From JAIUNP01 sp020161975 (lineage in GTDB: Bacteria > Pseudomonadota > Alphaproteobacteria > Rhizobiales > Beijerinckiaceae), in NCBI GenBank assembly GCA_036745275.1, contig DAIOGK010000030.1:1-40237 (forward strand): a stretch of DNA of 40,237 bases, in the 5' to 3' direction. The first letter of the stretch is position 1. Every line of letters begins with the position of its first letter. The notes under the pieces were generated by a model. The model saw only the letters and a program-made list of their open reading frames with translations. It did not search any database and was not told the DNA's origin. Made by a program: the position numbers and the translations under genes. Below are positions 8,596-15,845 of the stretch, in pieces.

Positions 8596-8978
8596 AAGTC
8601 GTGTCCGATCTCGTGGCTTATTTCGACAAGAAGGGCCAGCTGTCCTCGCGGCAGTTGAAGAAGCTGCTGCAACAGAACTTCGTCGCCCCGGATGCGCCGA
8701 CCAGTATGCACGACAAGTGTGACCGCACGGGCGCGGTCTACTATTTCCGCATCACCGGTGTCAGTGAAGGGCAGGTCTGGGGCACCGACACCTACACCCG
8801 CGATTCCAACATCGGCGCGGCGGCAGTGCATTGCGGCCTGCTCAAACCCGGCGAAACGAAGGTGGTGCGGCTGACCGTCGTGCCCGCCCTGCCCCGGTAT
8901 CTCGGCACCACGCGCAATGGCGTCACCACGTCCGACTACGCGGATTTTCCGCACTGCTGGGTGCTTTCGGCAATTTGA
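8592..8978 (+). CDS. Small LCCL-domain protein
   Basis: This is a 128-residue protein. Residues 1-30 are a short helical, charged lead (FDKKGQLSSRQLKKLLQQ). The rest looks like an LCCL domain, with the hallmark GQVWGTDTYTRDSNIGAAA (60-78) followed by VHCGLL and the later RYLGTTRNGVTTSDY. Cysteines are at 43, 81 and 122. LCCL domains were named from Limulus factor C, cochlin and Lgl1, mostly extracellular proteins; here there is no signal peptide. It shares ATGA with the metallopeptidase-vWA gene, so it should be made with it. It may be a substrate, a sensor or a regulator of that pair; the sequence does not say which. Confidence 0.8.
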   Translation: MKVVSDLVAYFDKKGQLSSRQLKKLLQQNFVAPDAPTSMHDKCDRTGAVYYFRITGVSEGQVWGTDTYTRDSNIGAAAVHCGLLKPGETKVVRLTVVPALPRYLGTTRNGVTTSDYADFPHCWVLSAI

Positions 8979-9180
8979 GCCGCAAGGTCATCGTGCATTT
9001 GGATCGCGCACGCCCTGAAATGCCGAAATCCGCAAATCTCCTCCGCATTGCCACAATTCAGGGTGTGGCGCCGCACATCGGCCTTATCGGGGCCATGCGA
9101 AGCAGATGGAACCTTGTTTAACCTTACGCGTTAACACCGCAGCAAGGATTTCGTGAACAGGTCCAGGCCGGGAGGCGATC

Positions 9181-9537
9181 ATGATCATCGGAGTGTCAGA
9201 AGGCGATCGGTATCGGTTTGAAGTCCTCCTGATGAGCGACGGGTTCATCGTCCGCGTGCGCACCATTGGTACGGGTGCGGTGCTGACCACGCGGGATCGG
9301 CTGTTCCGCACCGCGCCAGCCGCCTTCGCCTTTGCTGAAATGTCCGCCCTGAAGGATGCCGAAGAAGCCCCGCTCGCAGGCATCGAGGCGCTGGAAGCCA
9401 AGCTCGCCTCGGACCGCGCCGCCAAGGTCTTTGAAGATATTCGCACCCGCCTCGCCGATGGCGGTGTTAGCGGCACACTTCTCGCAGCATGGGACAAGCG
9501 CGCCCAGGCAGGCAGCGCAGCAGCCAAGCCGCACTGA
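9181..9537 (+). CDS. Hypothetical protein, 118 residues
   Basis: I do not recognise this protein. It starts at an ATG with GGGAGG 5 bases upstream, a strong ribosome site. It has a beta-rich N-terminus (about residues 1-45), then an alanine- and glutamate-rich helical part (about 50-100). There is no signal peptide, membrane helix or cysteine. It lies 202 bases after the LCCL gene on the same strand and converges on the rhodanese gene, with 19 bases between the stops. Membership in the AAA/vWA operon is possible but the gap argues for its own promoter. Confidence 0.7.
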   Translation: MIIGVSEGDRYRFEVLLMSDGFIVRVRTIGTGAVLTTRDRLFRTAPAAFAFAEMSALKDAEEAPLAGIEALEAKLASDRAAKVFEDIRTRLADGGVSGTLLAAWDKRAQAGSAAAKPH

Positions 9538-9556
9538 TGCGCAGGAGACGGGAGCA

Positions 9557-9967
9557 TCAGGCTTTCGCCGGCGCGCCCTCGGTCACCGGGCCGCCGGCTT
9601 TCTTCCAGGCGCCATAACCGCCCTCGATGTGCGCCACGGGCTTTAGCCCCATGTCCTGCGCGGTCTTTGCAGCCAGCGCCGAACGCCAGCCTCCCGCGCA
9701 AAAAAAGACGAAGGTCCTGTCCTGCTGAAACTCGGGCTTGGCGTAGGGGCTTTCCGGATCAATCCAGAACTCCAGCATTCCGCGCGTGCAGGAAAATGCG
9801 CCCGGAATCCTCCCTTCCCGCTCGCGCTCGCGCGGATCGCGCAGATCGACGAACAGCACATCCTCCCGCCCATGCAGCGCCTGCGCTTCTGCCACCGTCA
9901 ACGTACGGATGGCGGCGTTCGCTTCCGCCAGAAGCACCTTATAGCCCTTCGTGATTGTCTGGGTCAT
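9557..9967 (-). CDS. Rhodanese-domain protein (putative sulfurtransferase)
   Basis: This is a single rhodanese domain of 136 residues. The motifs are VLFVDLRDPRERE near 37-50, GRIPGAFS near 52-59 and the active loop with Cys90 in FFCAGGWRSA, followed by HIEGGYGAWKKAGG near the end. The catalytic cysteine is present, so it can in principle carry a persulfide. No signal peptide is seen. I chose the ATG at 9967 because AGAGAGG is just upstream on the minus strand and the protein begins where family members begin. The frame remains open to 10252, overlapping the divergent DUF599 gene, and that extension is rejected. Confidence 0.9.
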   Translation of the reverse strand: MTQTITKGYKVLLAEANAAIRTLTVAEAQALHGREDVLFVDLRDPREREREGRIPGAFSCTRGMLEFWIDPESPYAKPEFQQDRTFVFFCAGGWRSALAAKTAQDMGLKPVAHIEGGYGAWKKAGGPVTEGAPAKA

Positions 9968-10045
9968 GGGGCCTCTCTGCTTGACGGAACGGCGTGGATG
10001 GATGAATGCGAAGAAAGCATAACGCCCAACGCTGCGAGGTAAAGC

Positions 10046-10762
10046 ATGATCCCCGGCCTGAGGATACCAGATGCAACGGCGATATCGCTGTTTCTTGGCT
10101 GCTGGGCGACCTACCATATCCTGATCGAAGGCGGAATGCTCGGCCCCGGCAGCCTGAACACGCGGATGAACGCCTATCGGATGCGCTGGATGGAGGAAAT
10201 GCTGACCCGGGAGAACCGCATGGTCGATGTCCAGGTGATGGCCGCGCTGCATCAGGGTTCGGCCTTCTTTGCCTCCACCTCGCTCATCGCCATCGGCGGT
10301 ACGCTGTCGCTTGTCCGTGCGGGCACCGATGTCAACGCGGCGCTGTCCGTTCTGCCCTTCGGAATTTCAGATAATCCCGCAATGTGGGAAATAAAGCTGA
10401 TTGGCCTCGCGGTAATTTTCGCTTACGCCTTCTTCAAGTTCGCCTGGGCCTATCGCCTGTTCAACTATGCTTCGATCCTGTTGGGCGCGACCCCGCCAGC
10501 ATCGAAGGTGGATGATGCGGCGCGTGTCCATGCCCGCCGCACCGGACGGATGACGCTGGTGGCCGGGCGACATTTCAACCGCGGCCAGCGAGCCTTTTTC
10601 TTCGCGCTCGCCTATCTCGGCTGGTTCCTTGGACCCTGGGTGTTCATGATGAGCACCATCGCCGCGCTGATCGTCATGGCCCGGCGGCAGTTGGGCTCGG
10701 ATGCGTTGTCCTCGATTCTCGACGTGACGGAGGAACGCGACAGCCCCAAAAAGCCGGCATGA
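10046..10762 (+). CDS. DUF599 family integral membrane protein
   Basis: This 238-residue inner-membrane protein resembles the DUF599 family of unknown function. It has four likely membrane segments: about residues 10-28 (ISLFLGCWATYHILIEGG), 72-90, 110-135 and 188-215. The conserved-looking loop with RMRWMEEMLTRENRMVDVQ lies between the first two. Upstream, 78 bases separate it from the divergent rhodanese start. It converges on the TAXI gene with 28 bases between stop codons. No function can be assigned. Confidence 0.85.
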   Translation: MIPGLRIPDATAISLFLGCWATYHILIEGGMLGPGSLNTRMNAYRMRWMEEMLTRENRMVDVQVMAALHQGSAFFASTSLIAIGGTLSLVRAGTDVNAALSVLPFGISDNPAMWEIKLIGLAVIFAYAFFKFAWAYRLFNYASILLGATPPASKVDDAARVHARRTGRMTLVAGRHFNRGQRAFFFALAYLGWFLGPWVFMMSTIAALIVMARRQLGSDALSSILDVTEERDSPKKPA

Positions 10763-10790
10763 CCCCATAACGGGCATAGTCAACGCGCTG

Positions 10791-12098
10791 TTAGCCTGTT
10801 CTGCCGGTTCGCCGGGAGACTTCATCGAGTTCGAGGCGCCGGGCGTCAATCCTGCGGTCACAGAGGTCGACAGCGGTCAGGATATTGCCGGCATCCGCCC
10901 GCCCGAATTTGACGAGGTTGCTTTCCAACTGCCCCGTCAATTGCTCGAACTGGCGGCGAAGGGCCTGCAACTCCTGCATGGATTGCGCCGCCCCGGCCGC
11001 GCGGCGCAGCGCCAACGCCTCACGCATCAGCGTCTCGACATCACCGGTCTGCGGCGGACCCAGCCAACGCCGCAGCCACATGCCGAGGCTGGCCAGCGCA
11101 CCAAACAGCAGCGGCAGAACATAGAGCCATTCGAGCATACTCTCGACAAGCCCGCGCTCCTCGCCGTTGAGATAGGCGCGCGCTCCAGGGTGAACAGGTA
11201 CAAACGCCCCGGTTTCGAGATCCGGCGCCCCCGCCTGAGCCAGGAGCGGATGTTGCGGCTGGAGGCTCCGGGCTGCATCCAGAAGATCGCGCGTGAGACG
11301 GGAGACGAACAGGCTTGCCACCTTCTCACGCACCATCAGCAGGCGGGCAACGGCCAACGTTTCCGTCCCCTCGTCCGGTAGCGGAGGATTGGGGCGCAGC
11401 GCGCCGGCGGGAATGGTTGTGACATGGTATCGTCGATCGCGCCCGGCGAGCGTCTCGGCATCGGCAACCTCAAGCAGTGTCAATGGCGTGCGCGCATCGC
11501 GAAGCGAGCCAAGCCGCCGCAGGTCGCGCAGATTCACGCCGGGCACCGGAGCCACAAAGGCTGTGGCAAGAATGGCGCGTTTCTGCAATTCCGACCGGAC
11601 AGCGCCCGCAGGAACCTCCACCAACAGCGAATCATCGACACCATTGGCTTTCAACAGCATCTGCAACAGCGGGTCGGAGCGGGACGTGCCGGCCGTAACG
11701 CCGAGCGCACGGCGGTTGAGATCGCGCCAGCCGCTGACCACCGAGTTCTCCGGTGCCATCAGAACCGCCGCTTCACTATAGAGCATCAGCATGGCCGCGA
11801 GCCCGGTCCCGCTCACATTGTCCGTGCGCACCGAGGCCACATGCGCCTTCCGCTGACGCAGAAGATCGAGGCTGGCTTGCTCCGAGCCGCTCTCGACAAT
11901 GCGCAGGCGATAGCGGCGACCCTGCTCCACCAGCCACTGGTTGATGGCGCTGATGAGCGCCGCGTCCTGTCCTTCGGCCTTGGCCACAGCAACAACAAGC
12001 ACATGCTCGCGGAAAAACCGCTGATAAGCCATGTGGCCGGCGCCCGCCAGACCGAGCGCCACGCAACCAAATACAATCCAGCGCCAGACAAGGCTCAT
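10791..12098 (-). CDS. TAXI-family TRAP-type solute-binding protein, membrane anchored
   Basis: This 435-residue protein resembles the TAXI group of TRAP-transporter solute-binding proteins. An N-terminal hydrophobic helix (about residues 4-22) leads into a periplasmic binding domain (about 33-290) with LVVAVAKAEGQDAAL, ALGVTAGTSRSDPL and YHVTTIPAGAL. Unlike ordinary binding proteins it has a second membrane helix near 320-343 (WLYVLPLLFGALASLGMWL). A charged coiled-coil-like tail of about 85 residues follows (MQELQALRRQFEQLTGQLE). GGGAGG lies 9 bases before the ATG at 12098. No TRAP membrane subunits are adjacent; the upstream gene on the same strand is an SLC13-type permease. The ligand is unknown. 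Confidence 0.8.
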   Translation of the reverse strand: MSLVWRWIVFGCVALGLAGAGHMAYQRFFREHVLVVAVAKAEGQDAALISAINQWLVEQGRRYRLRIVESGSEQASLDLLRQRKAHVASVRTDNVSGTGLAAMLMLYSEAAVLMAPENSVVSGWRDLNRRALGVTAGTSRSDPLLQMLLKANGVDDSLLVEVPAGAVRSELQKRAILATAFVAPVPGVNLRDLRRLGSLRDARTPLTLLEVADAETLAGRDRRYHVTTIPAGALRPNPPLPDEGTETLAVARLLMVREKVASLFVSRLTRDLLDAARSLQPQHPLLAQAGAPDLETGAFVPVHPGARAYLNGEERGLVESMLEWLYVLPLLFGALASLGMWLRRWLGPPQTGDVETLMREALALRRAAGAAQSMQELQALRRQFEQLTGQLESNLVKFGRADAGNILTAVDLCDRRIDARRLELDEVSRRTGRTG

Positions 12099-12273
12099 GC
12101 CGGTGTACCTCCCTGCCGGGGATAAAGCGGCAAAGAGCCATGCAATGCAACCACTTGCGCAAAACGCCGTAAATCCGGACAGTGCACTGGGATGCGCGCG
12201 TCCATCCCGAACCCGGCGCACTGGCCTCAGGGTCAGGCCCGGTTGCGGACAGAAATAGCCTCGACCCGCCGTA

Positions 12274-14040
12274 TCACGCCGGCCAGATCAACAGGACCAG
12301 CGGCACCCCGGCTGTGAGCACCAGCAGCGACAGCGGCGCGCCGAGCCGCGCATAATCCGAAAAACGATAACCGCCCGGCCCCATGACGAGCAGGTTACAC
12401 TGATGCCCGATGGGCGTGAGAAAGTCGCTTGCAGCACCAATCGCAACAGCCATCAGGAACGGCTCGGGATTCAGCCCAAGGTTTTTGGCAAATGCCGCAG
12501 AGATGGGGCCCAGAATGAGCACTGTCGCCGCATTGTTAAGAAACGGCGTCACTGCCATGCCCGTGGCCATGATCAGCGCCAGCGCACCCCAGACCGGCAG
12601 CCCTGTCGAAACCGTCGAAAGCCAGCGCGCGAAGACATCGGTTGCACCTGTATTCTGCAACGCCGAGGAAATCGGGATCACCGCGGCCAGCACCACCAGC
12701 ACGGACCAGTCAATAGCCGCATAGGCATCGCGCAACGGCAGCGCACGAAACAGCACAATCGCCAGCGCGGCCCCGGCAAAGCCAACCGCCGTCGGCACCA
12801 GCCCCGTGCTGACCAGCAAGAAACAGGCGAACAGGACAGCAAGCGCCATCACCCCGCGCCGACGCTCGCCCAGCGTCACTTTCCCGCCGGCCAGCGGCAG
12901 CACACCGAGATCCTTGAAGCTTGCCGCAAGCTGGCTCGTCGCCCCCTGCAACACCACGACATCGCCGACATGCAGTTCGACATCGCGCAGCCTGTCGCGG
13001 AAGGTCTTTCCCGCTCGGCTGATCGCGACAAGATTGAGATTGTGGCGCTCATGCAGGCCGAAGCTGCTGGCACTCGTGCCGATCAGCGCCGAATTCGGCT
13101 GAACGATACACTCCACAGAACGCACCTCGTCAGTGCCGGGAGCGGTCGCAATCCGGCGGCTCTCTGTCTCATGATCAAGCTTGCCGCGGCTGATTGCGCT
13201 TTCCAGCGCCTGCTTGTCGCCCTGCATCAGCACGATATCGCCCGCCTGAAGCCCGACGTCGGGCAGCGGCACCAACGTCCGCGAGCCGCCCCGGATCAGC
13301 GCCGTCACCCGCGCCTCCCCGCCCGCCAGCGCCAGCACATCGGCGACCGTCTTGCCCGCCATGGGGGAAGCCTCTGGCACCACCACCTCAGTCAGATAAT
13401 CGGAAACCTCGACCGCGCTTTCGATCCCGGCGGCGCCCTGCCGGTCTTTGGGAAGAATGCGGTAGGCAAAGACAAGAAACACAAGGCCCGCCGCGCAAAG
13501 AACGCCACCGACGGGCAGAAAGTCCAGCATCCCGAAGGGCTTGCCGAGAATTTCCATCCGAACACGCGAGACAATGATGTTCGGCGAGGTGCCGACCAGC
13601 GTCATCAGCCCGCCGAGCAGCGCGGCAAACGACATCGGCATCAGCACCAGCGAGGGCGACACCCCCTGCTTGCGCGCAAGCTGGATGGCGATGGGAATGG
13701 TCATAGCCAGCGCCGCAATGTTTTTGATGATCGCGGACGCGATTGCGACAAAGATCAGTAGAACCGCGAGCTGCGCCTGCAGGGTGCCAAACCGCCCTGT
13801 CAGCATCCGCAGCGCCCCATCGAGCACACCCGAGCGTGCGATCGCCGCGCTGATCACCAGCGCGGAGGCGACGATCACCACAACATCGTCCGAAAAGCCG
13901 GAAAACGCCTCCTTCGGCGCAACAACTCCCGCCGCAACTGCCGCCATCAGCGCCAGCCCAGCCACGATATCATATTGCAGGCGCCCCCACAGGAAGCCGA
14001 GGACCATTGCAACAACAATCGCAACGGACAGGATCTGCAT
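12274..14040 (-). CDS. SLC13/DASS-type anion permease with two RCK_C (TrkA-C) domains
   Basis: This 588-residue inner-membrane transporter resembles the sodium:sulfate/dicarboxylate symporter (ArsB/NhaD, CitM-related) group. It has two hydrophobic halves, about residues 1-190 and 390-588. Between them is a soluble insert of about 200 residues with two RCK_C-like domains, each ending in a typical strand (GDIVLMQGDKQALE and GDVVVLQGATSQL). The membrane part shows LMTLVGTSPNIIVS in half one and FLNNAATVLILGPI plus FLTPIGHQCNLLVMGPG in half two, as in the family's paired SNT-like motifs. Possible substrates are sulfate, dicarboxylates or similar anions. The start is the ATG at 14040; no strong ribosome site is visible. 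The TAXI gene follows after 175 bases. Confidence 0.9.
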   Translation of the reverse strand: MQILSVAIVVAMVLGFLWGRLQYDIVAGLALMAAVAAGVVAPKEAFSGFSDDVVVIVASALVISAAIARSGVLDGALRMLTGRFGTLQAQLAVLLIFVAIASAIIKNIAALAMTIPIAIQLARKQGVSPSLVLMPMSFAALLGGLMTLVGTSPNIIVSRVRMEILGKPFGMLDFLPVGGVLCAAGLVFLVFAYRILPKDRQGAAGIESAVEVSDYLTEVVVPEASPMAGKTVADVLALAGGEARVTALIRGGSRTLVPLPDVGLQAGDIVLMQGDKQALESAISRGKLDHETESRRIATAPGTDEVRSVECIVQPNSALIGTSASSFGLHERHNLNLVAISRAGKTFRDRLRDVELHVGDVVVLQGATSQLAASFKDLGVLPLAGGKVTLGERRRGVMALAVLFACFLLVSTGLVPTAVGFAGAALAIVLFRALPLRDAYAAIDWSVLVVLAAVIPISSALQNTGATDVFARWLSTVSTGLPVWGALALIMATGMAVTPFLNNAATVLILGPISAAFAKNLGLNPEPFLMAVAIGAASDFLTPIGHQCNLLVMGPGGYRFSDYARLGAPLSLLVLTAGVPLVLLIWPA

Positions 14041-14186
14041 GGTTGTCAAAGGCACACCCCTTGTTCCGCATTCGTCGGGAAGACCCGCATCCGCCCGCAA
14101 GGCTAAACGCAAGGCGGGGACAAACGTTCCAACGGAATCAGAGGGCGAAGACTACCTGCAAGCATCCGGAAGGCAAAATGCCGCCC

Positions 14187-15719
14187 TCAGAGAGGCAGGT
14201 TGTCGTGCTTTTTCCAGGGTTGCTCGACCTTCTTCGACTTCAGCATGGCAAGTGCCCGGGCGACGCGCTTGCGTGTACCGAACGGCTGAATGACCTCGTC
14301 GATGAAGCCGCGTTCCGCTGCCACGAAGGGCGAAAGAAAGCGCTCCTCATACTCCTGCGTACGCAGCGCCACCTTCGCCGGATCATTCATTTCCTGCCGG
14401 AAGATGATTTCCACCGCGCCCTTGGCGCCCATCACCGCGATTTGCGCCGAGGGCCAGGCATAGTTCACGTCCGCGCCGATGTGTTTGGACGCCATCACGT
14501 CATAGGCACCGCCATAAGCCTTGCGCACAATCACCGTCACCAGCGGCACGGTGCATTGCGAATAGGCAAACAACAGCTTGGCGCCATGCTTGATGAGACC
14601 GCCGTATTCCTGCGCCGTGCCCGGCAGGAAGCCCGGCACATCGACATAAGTGACGATCGGAATGTTAAAGGCATTGCAAAAACGCACAAAACGGGCAGCC
14701 TTGCGCGAGGCATCGCTATCGAGCACGCCGGCGAGGATCATCGGCTGGTTGGCGACGATACCGACAGTCGAACCATCCATGCGCCCGAAGCCGCAGATGA
14801 TGTTCTTCGCGAAATTCTCCTGAATCTCAAAGAAATCGCCTTCATCCACGGTCTTGTAGATGAGCTCCTTCATGTCATACGGCTTGTTCGGATTGTCTGG
14901 CACCAGCGTGTCGAGGCTGTGGTCCAGCCGGTTCTTGTCGTCGAAGGTCGGCCATTCCGGCACGCCGGAAATGTTGCTCGACGGTAGGAAGTCGATGAGC
15001 CGGCGGATTTGCAGCAGCGCTTCGAGGTCGTTCTCATAAGCGCCGTCTGCCACCGAGGACTTGACCGTATGCACCGAGGCGCCGCCGAGTTCCTCACTCG
15101 TCACCGTCTCGTTGGTCACGGTCTTCACCACCTCCGGCCCGGTCACGAACATGTAGGAGGTGTCCTTCACCATGAAGATGAAGTCGGTCATCGCCGGGGA
15201 ATAAACGTCGCCGCCGGCGCAGGGACCCATGATCACCGAGATCTGCGGAATGACGCCGGAGGCCGCAACATTGCGCTTGAACACCTCGCCATAGCCGCCG
15301 AGCGCGGCCACACCTTCCTGGATGCGGGCGCCGCCGGCATCGAACAGGCCGATGATCGGCGCGCGCATCTTCACGGCCATGTCCTGCACCTTGCAGATCT
15401 TCTGCGCGTGCGTTTCGGAGAGCGAGCCGCCGAACACGGTAAAGTCCTTGGCGAAGATGAACACGGTGCGGCCGTTCACAGTGCCCCAGCCGGTGACGAC
15501 GCCATCGCCGGAAATCTTTTGCTTCTCCATGCCGAATTCGGTCGAGCGGTGCTCGACGAACATGTCGTATTCCTCGAAGGAACCGGCATCGAGCAGCAGT
15601 TCGATGCGCTCACGGGCGGTCAGCTTGCCCTTCTTGTGCTGAGAATCGATGCGGGACTGACCGCCACCGATGCGGGCACTGGCGCGCTTCTGCTCCAGTT
15701 TTGCAAGAACATCCTTCAT
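14187..15719 (-). CDS. pccB: Acyl-CoA (propionyl-CoA) carboxylase beta subunit
   Basis: This is the carboxyltransferase subunit, 510 residues, the usual size for PccB. It transfers carboxyl from carboxybiotin to propionyl-CoA (or a similar acyl-CoA), giving methylmalonyl-CoA. Signatures are KLTARERIELLLDAGSF, the acyl-CoA oxyanion region LFDAGGARIQEGVAALGGYG, IMGPCAGGDVYSPA, VDVPGFLPGTAQEYGG and RKAYGGAYDVM. I start at the ATG at 15719, with GGAG 8 bases upstream, rather than the GTG at 15728. The biotin carboxylase subunit (pccA) is not adjacent. It is divergent from the cyclase gene; the SLC13 gene lies 146 bases downstream. Confidence 0.95.
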   Translation of the reverse strand: MKDVLAKLEQKRASARIGGGQSRIDSQHKKGKLTARERIELLLDAGSFEEYDMFVEHRSTEFGMEKQKISGDGVVTGWGTVNGRTVFIFAKDFTVFGGSLSETHAQKICKVQDMAVKMRAPIIGLFDAGGARIQEGVAALGGYGEVFKRNVAASGVIPQISVIMGPCAGGDVYSPAMTDFIFMVKDTSYMFVTGPEVVKTVTNETVTSEELGGASVHTVKSSVADGAYENDLEALLQIRRLIDFLPSSNISGVPEWPTFDDKNRLDHSLDTLVPDNPNKPYDMKELIYKTVDEGDFFEIQENFAKNIICGFGRMDGSTVGIVANQPMILAGVLDSDASRKAARFVRFCNAFNIPIVTYVDVPGFLPGTAQEYGGLIKHGAKLLFAYSQCTVPLVTVIVRKAYGGAYDVMASKHIGADVNYAWPSAQIAVMGAKGAVEIIFRQEMNDPAKVALRTQEYEERFLSPFVAAERGFIDEVIQPFGTRKRVARALAMLKSKKVEQPWKKHDNLPL

Positions 15720-15755
15720 CGACAGCACTCCATTTCCAATCGAAAGCAGGCCCTA

Positions 15756-15783
15756 GCGATAACAGGTCGGGTCCATCGGTCAA
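15756..15783 (-). promoter_or_regulatory. Promoter of pccB
   Basis: On the minus strand TTGACC (15778-15783), a 16-base spacer and TATCGC (15756-15761) lie 36 bases before the ATG. This resembles the rpsM promoter in this window (TTGACG, 17, TATCGG), which strengthens both. Confidence 0.55.
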
Positions 15784-15845
15784 TGCAACCTTTGGGGGCG
15801 CAGCAATCTGCTTGCAAAGCAAGGCCGGCGCGGCAATCTGGAGAA

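Noticed and set aside
9968..10252. Upstream extension of the rhodanese frame
   Set aside because: It overlaps the divergent DUF599 gene. A normal start with a ribosome site exists at 9967.
12403..13761. 452-codon plus-strand frame over the SLC13 gene
   Set aside because: It is antisense to a membrane transporter; the product is a low-complexity Arg/Gln/His string.
15009..15845. Upstream extension of the cyclase frame across pccB
   Set aside because: It is antisense to well-conserved pccB sequence; the domain starts after 15846.
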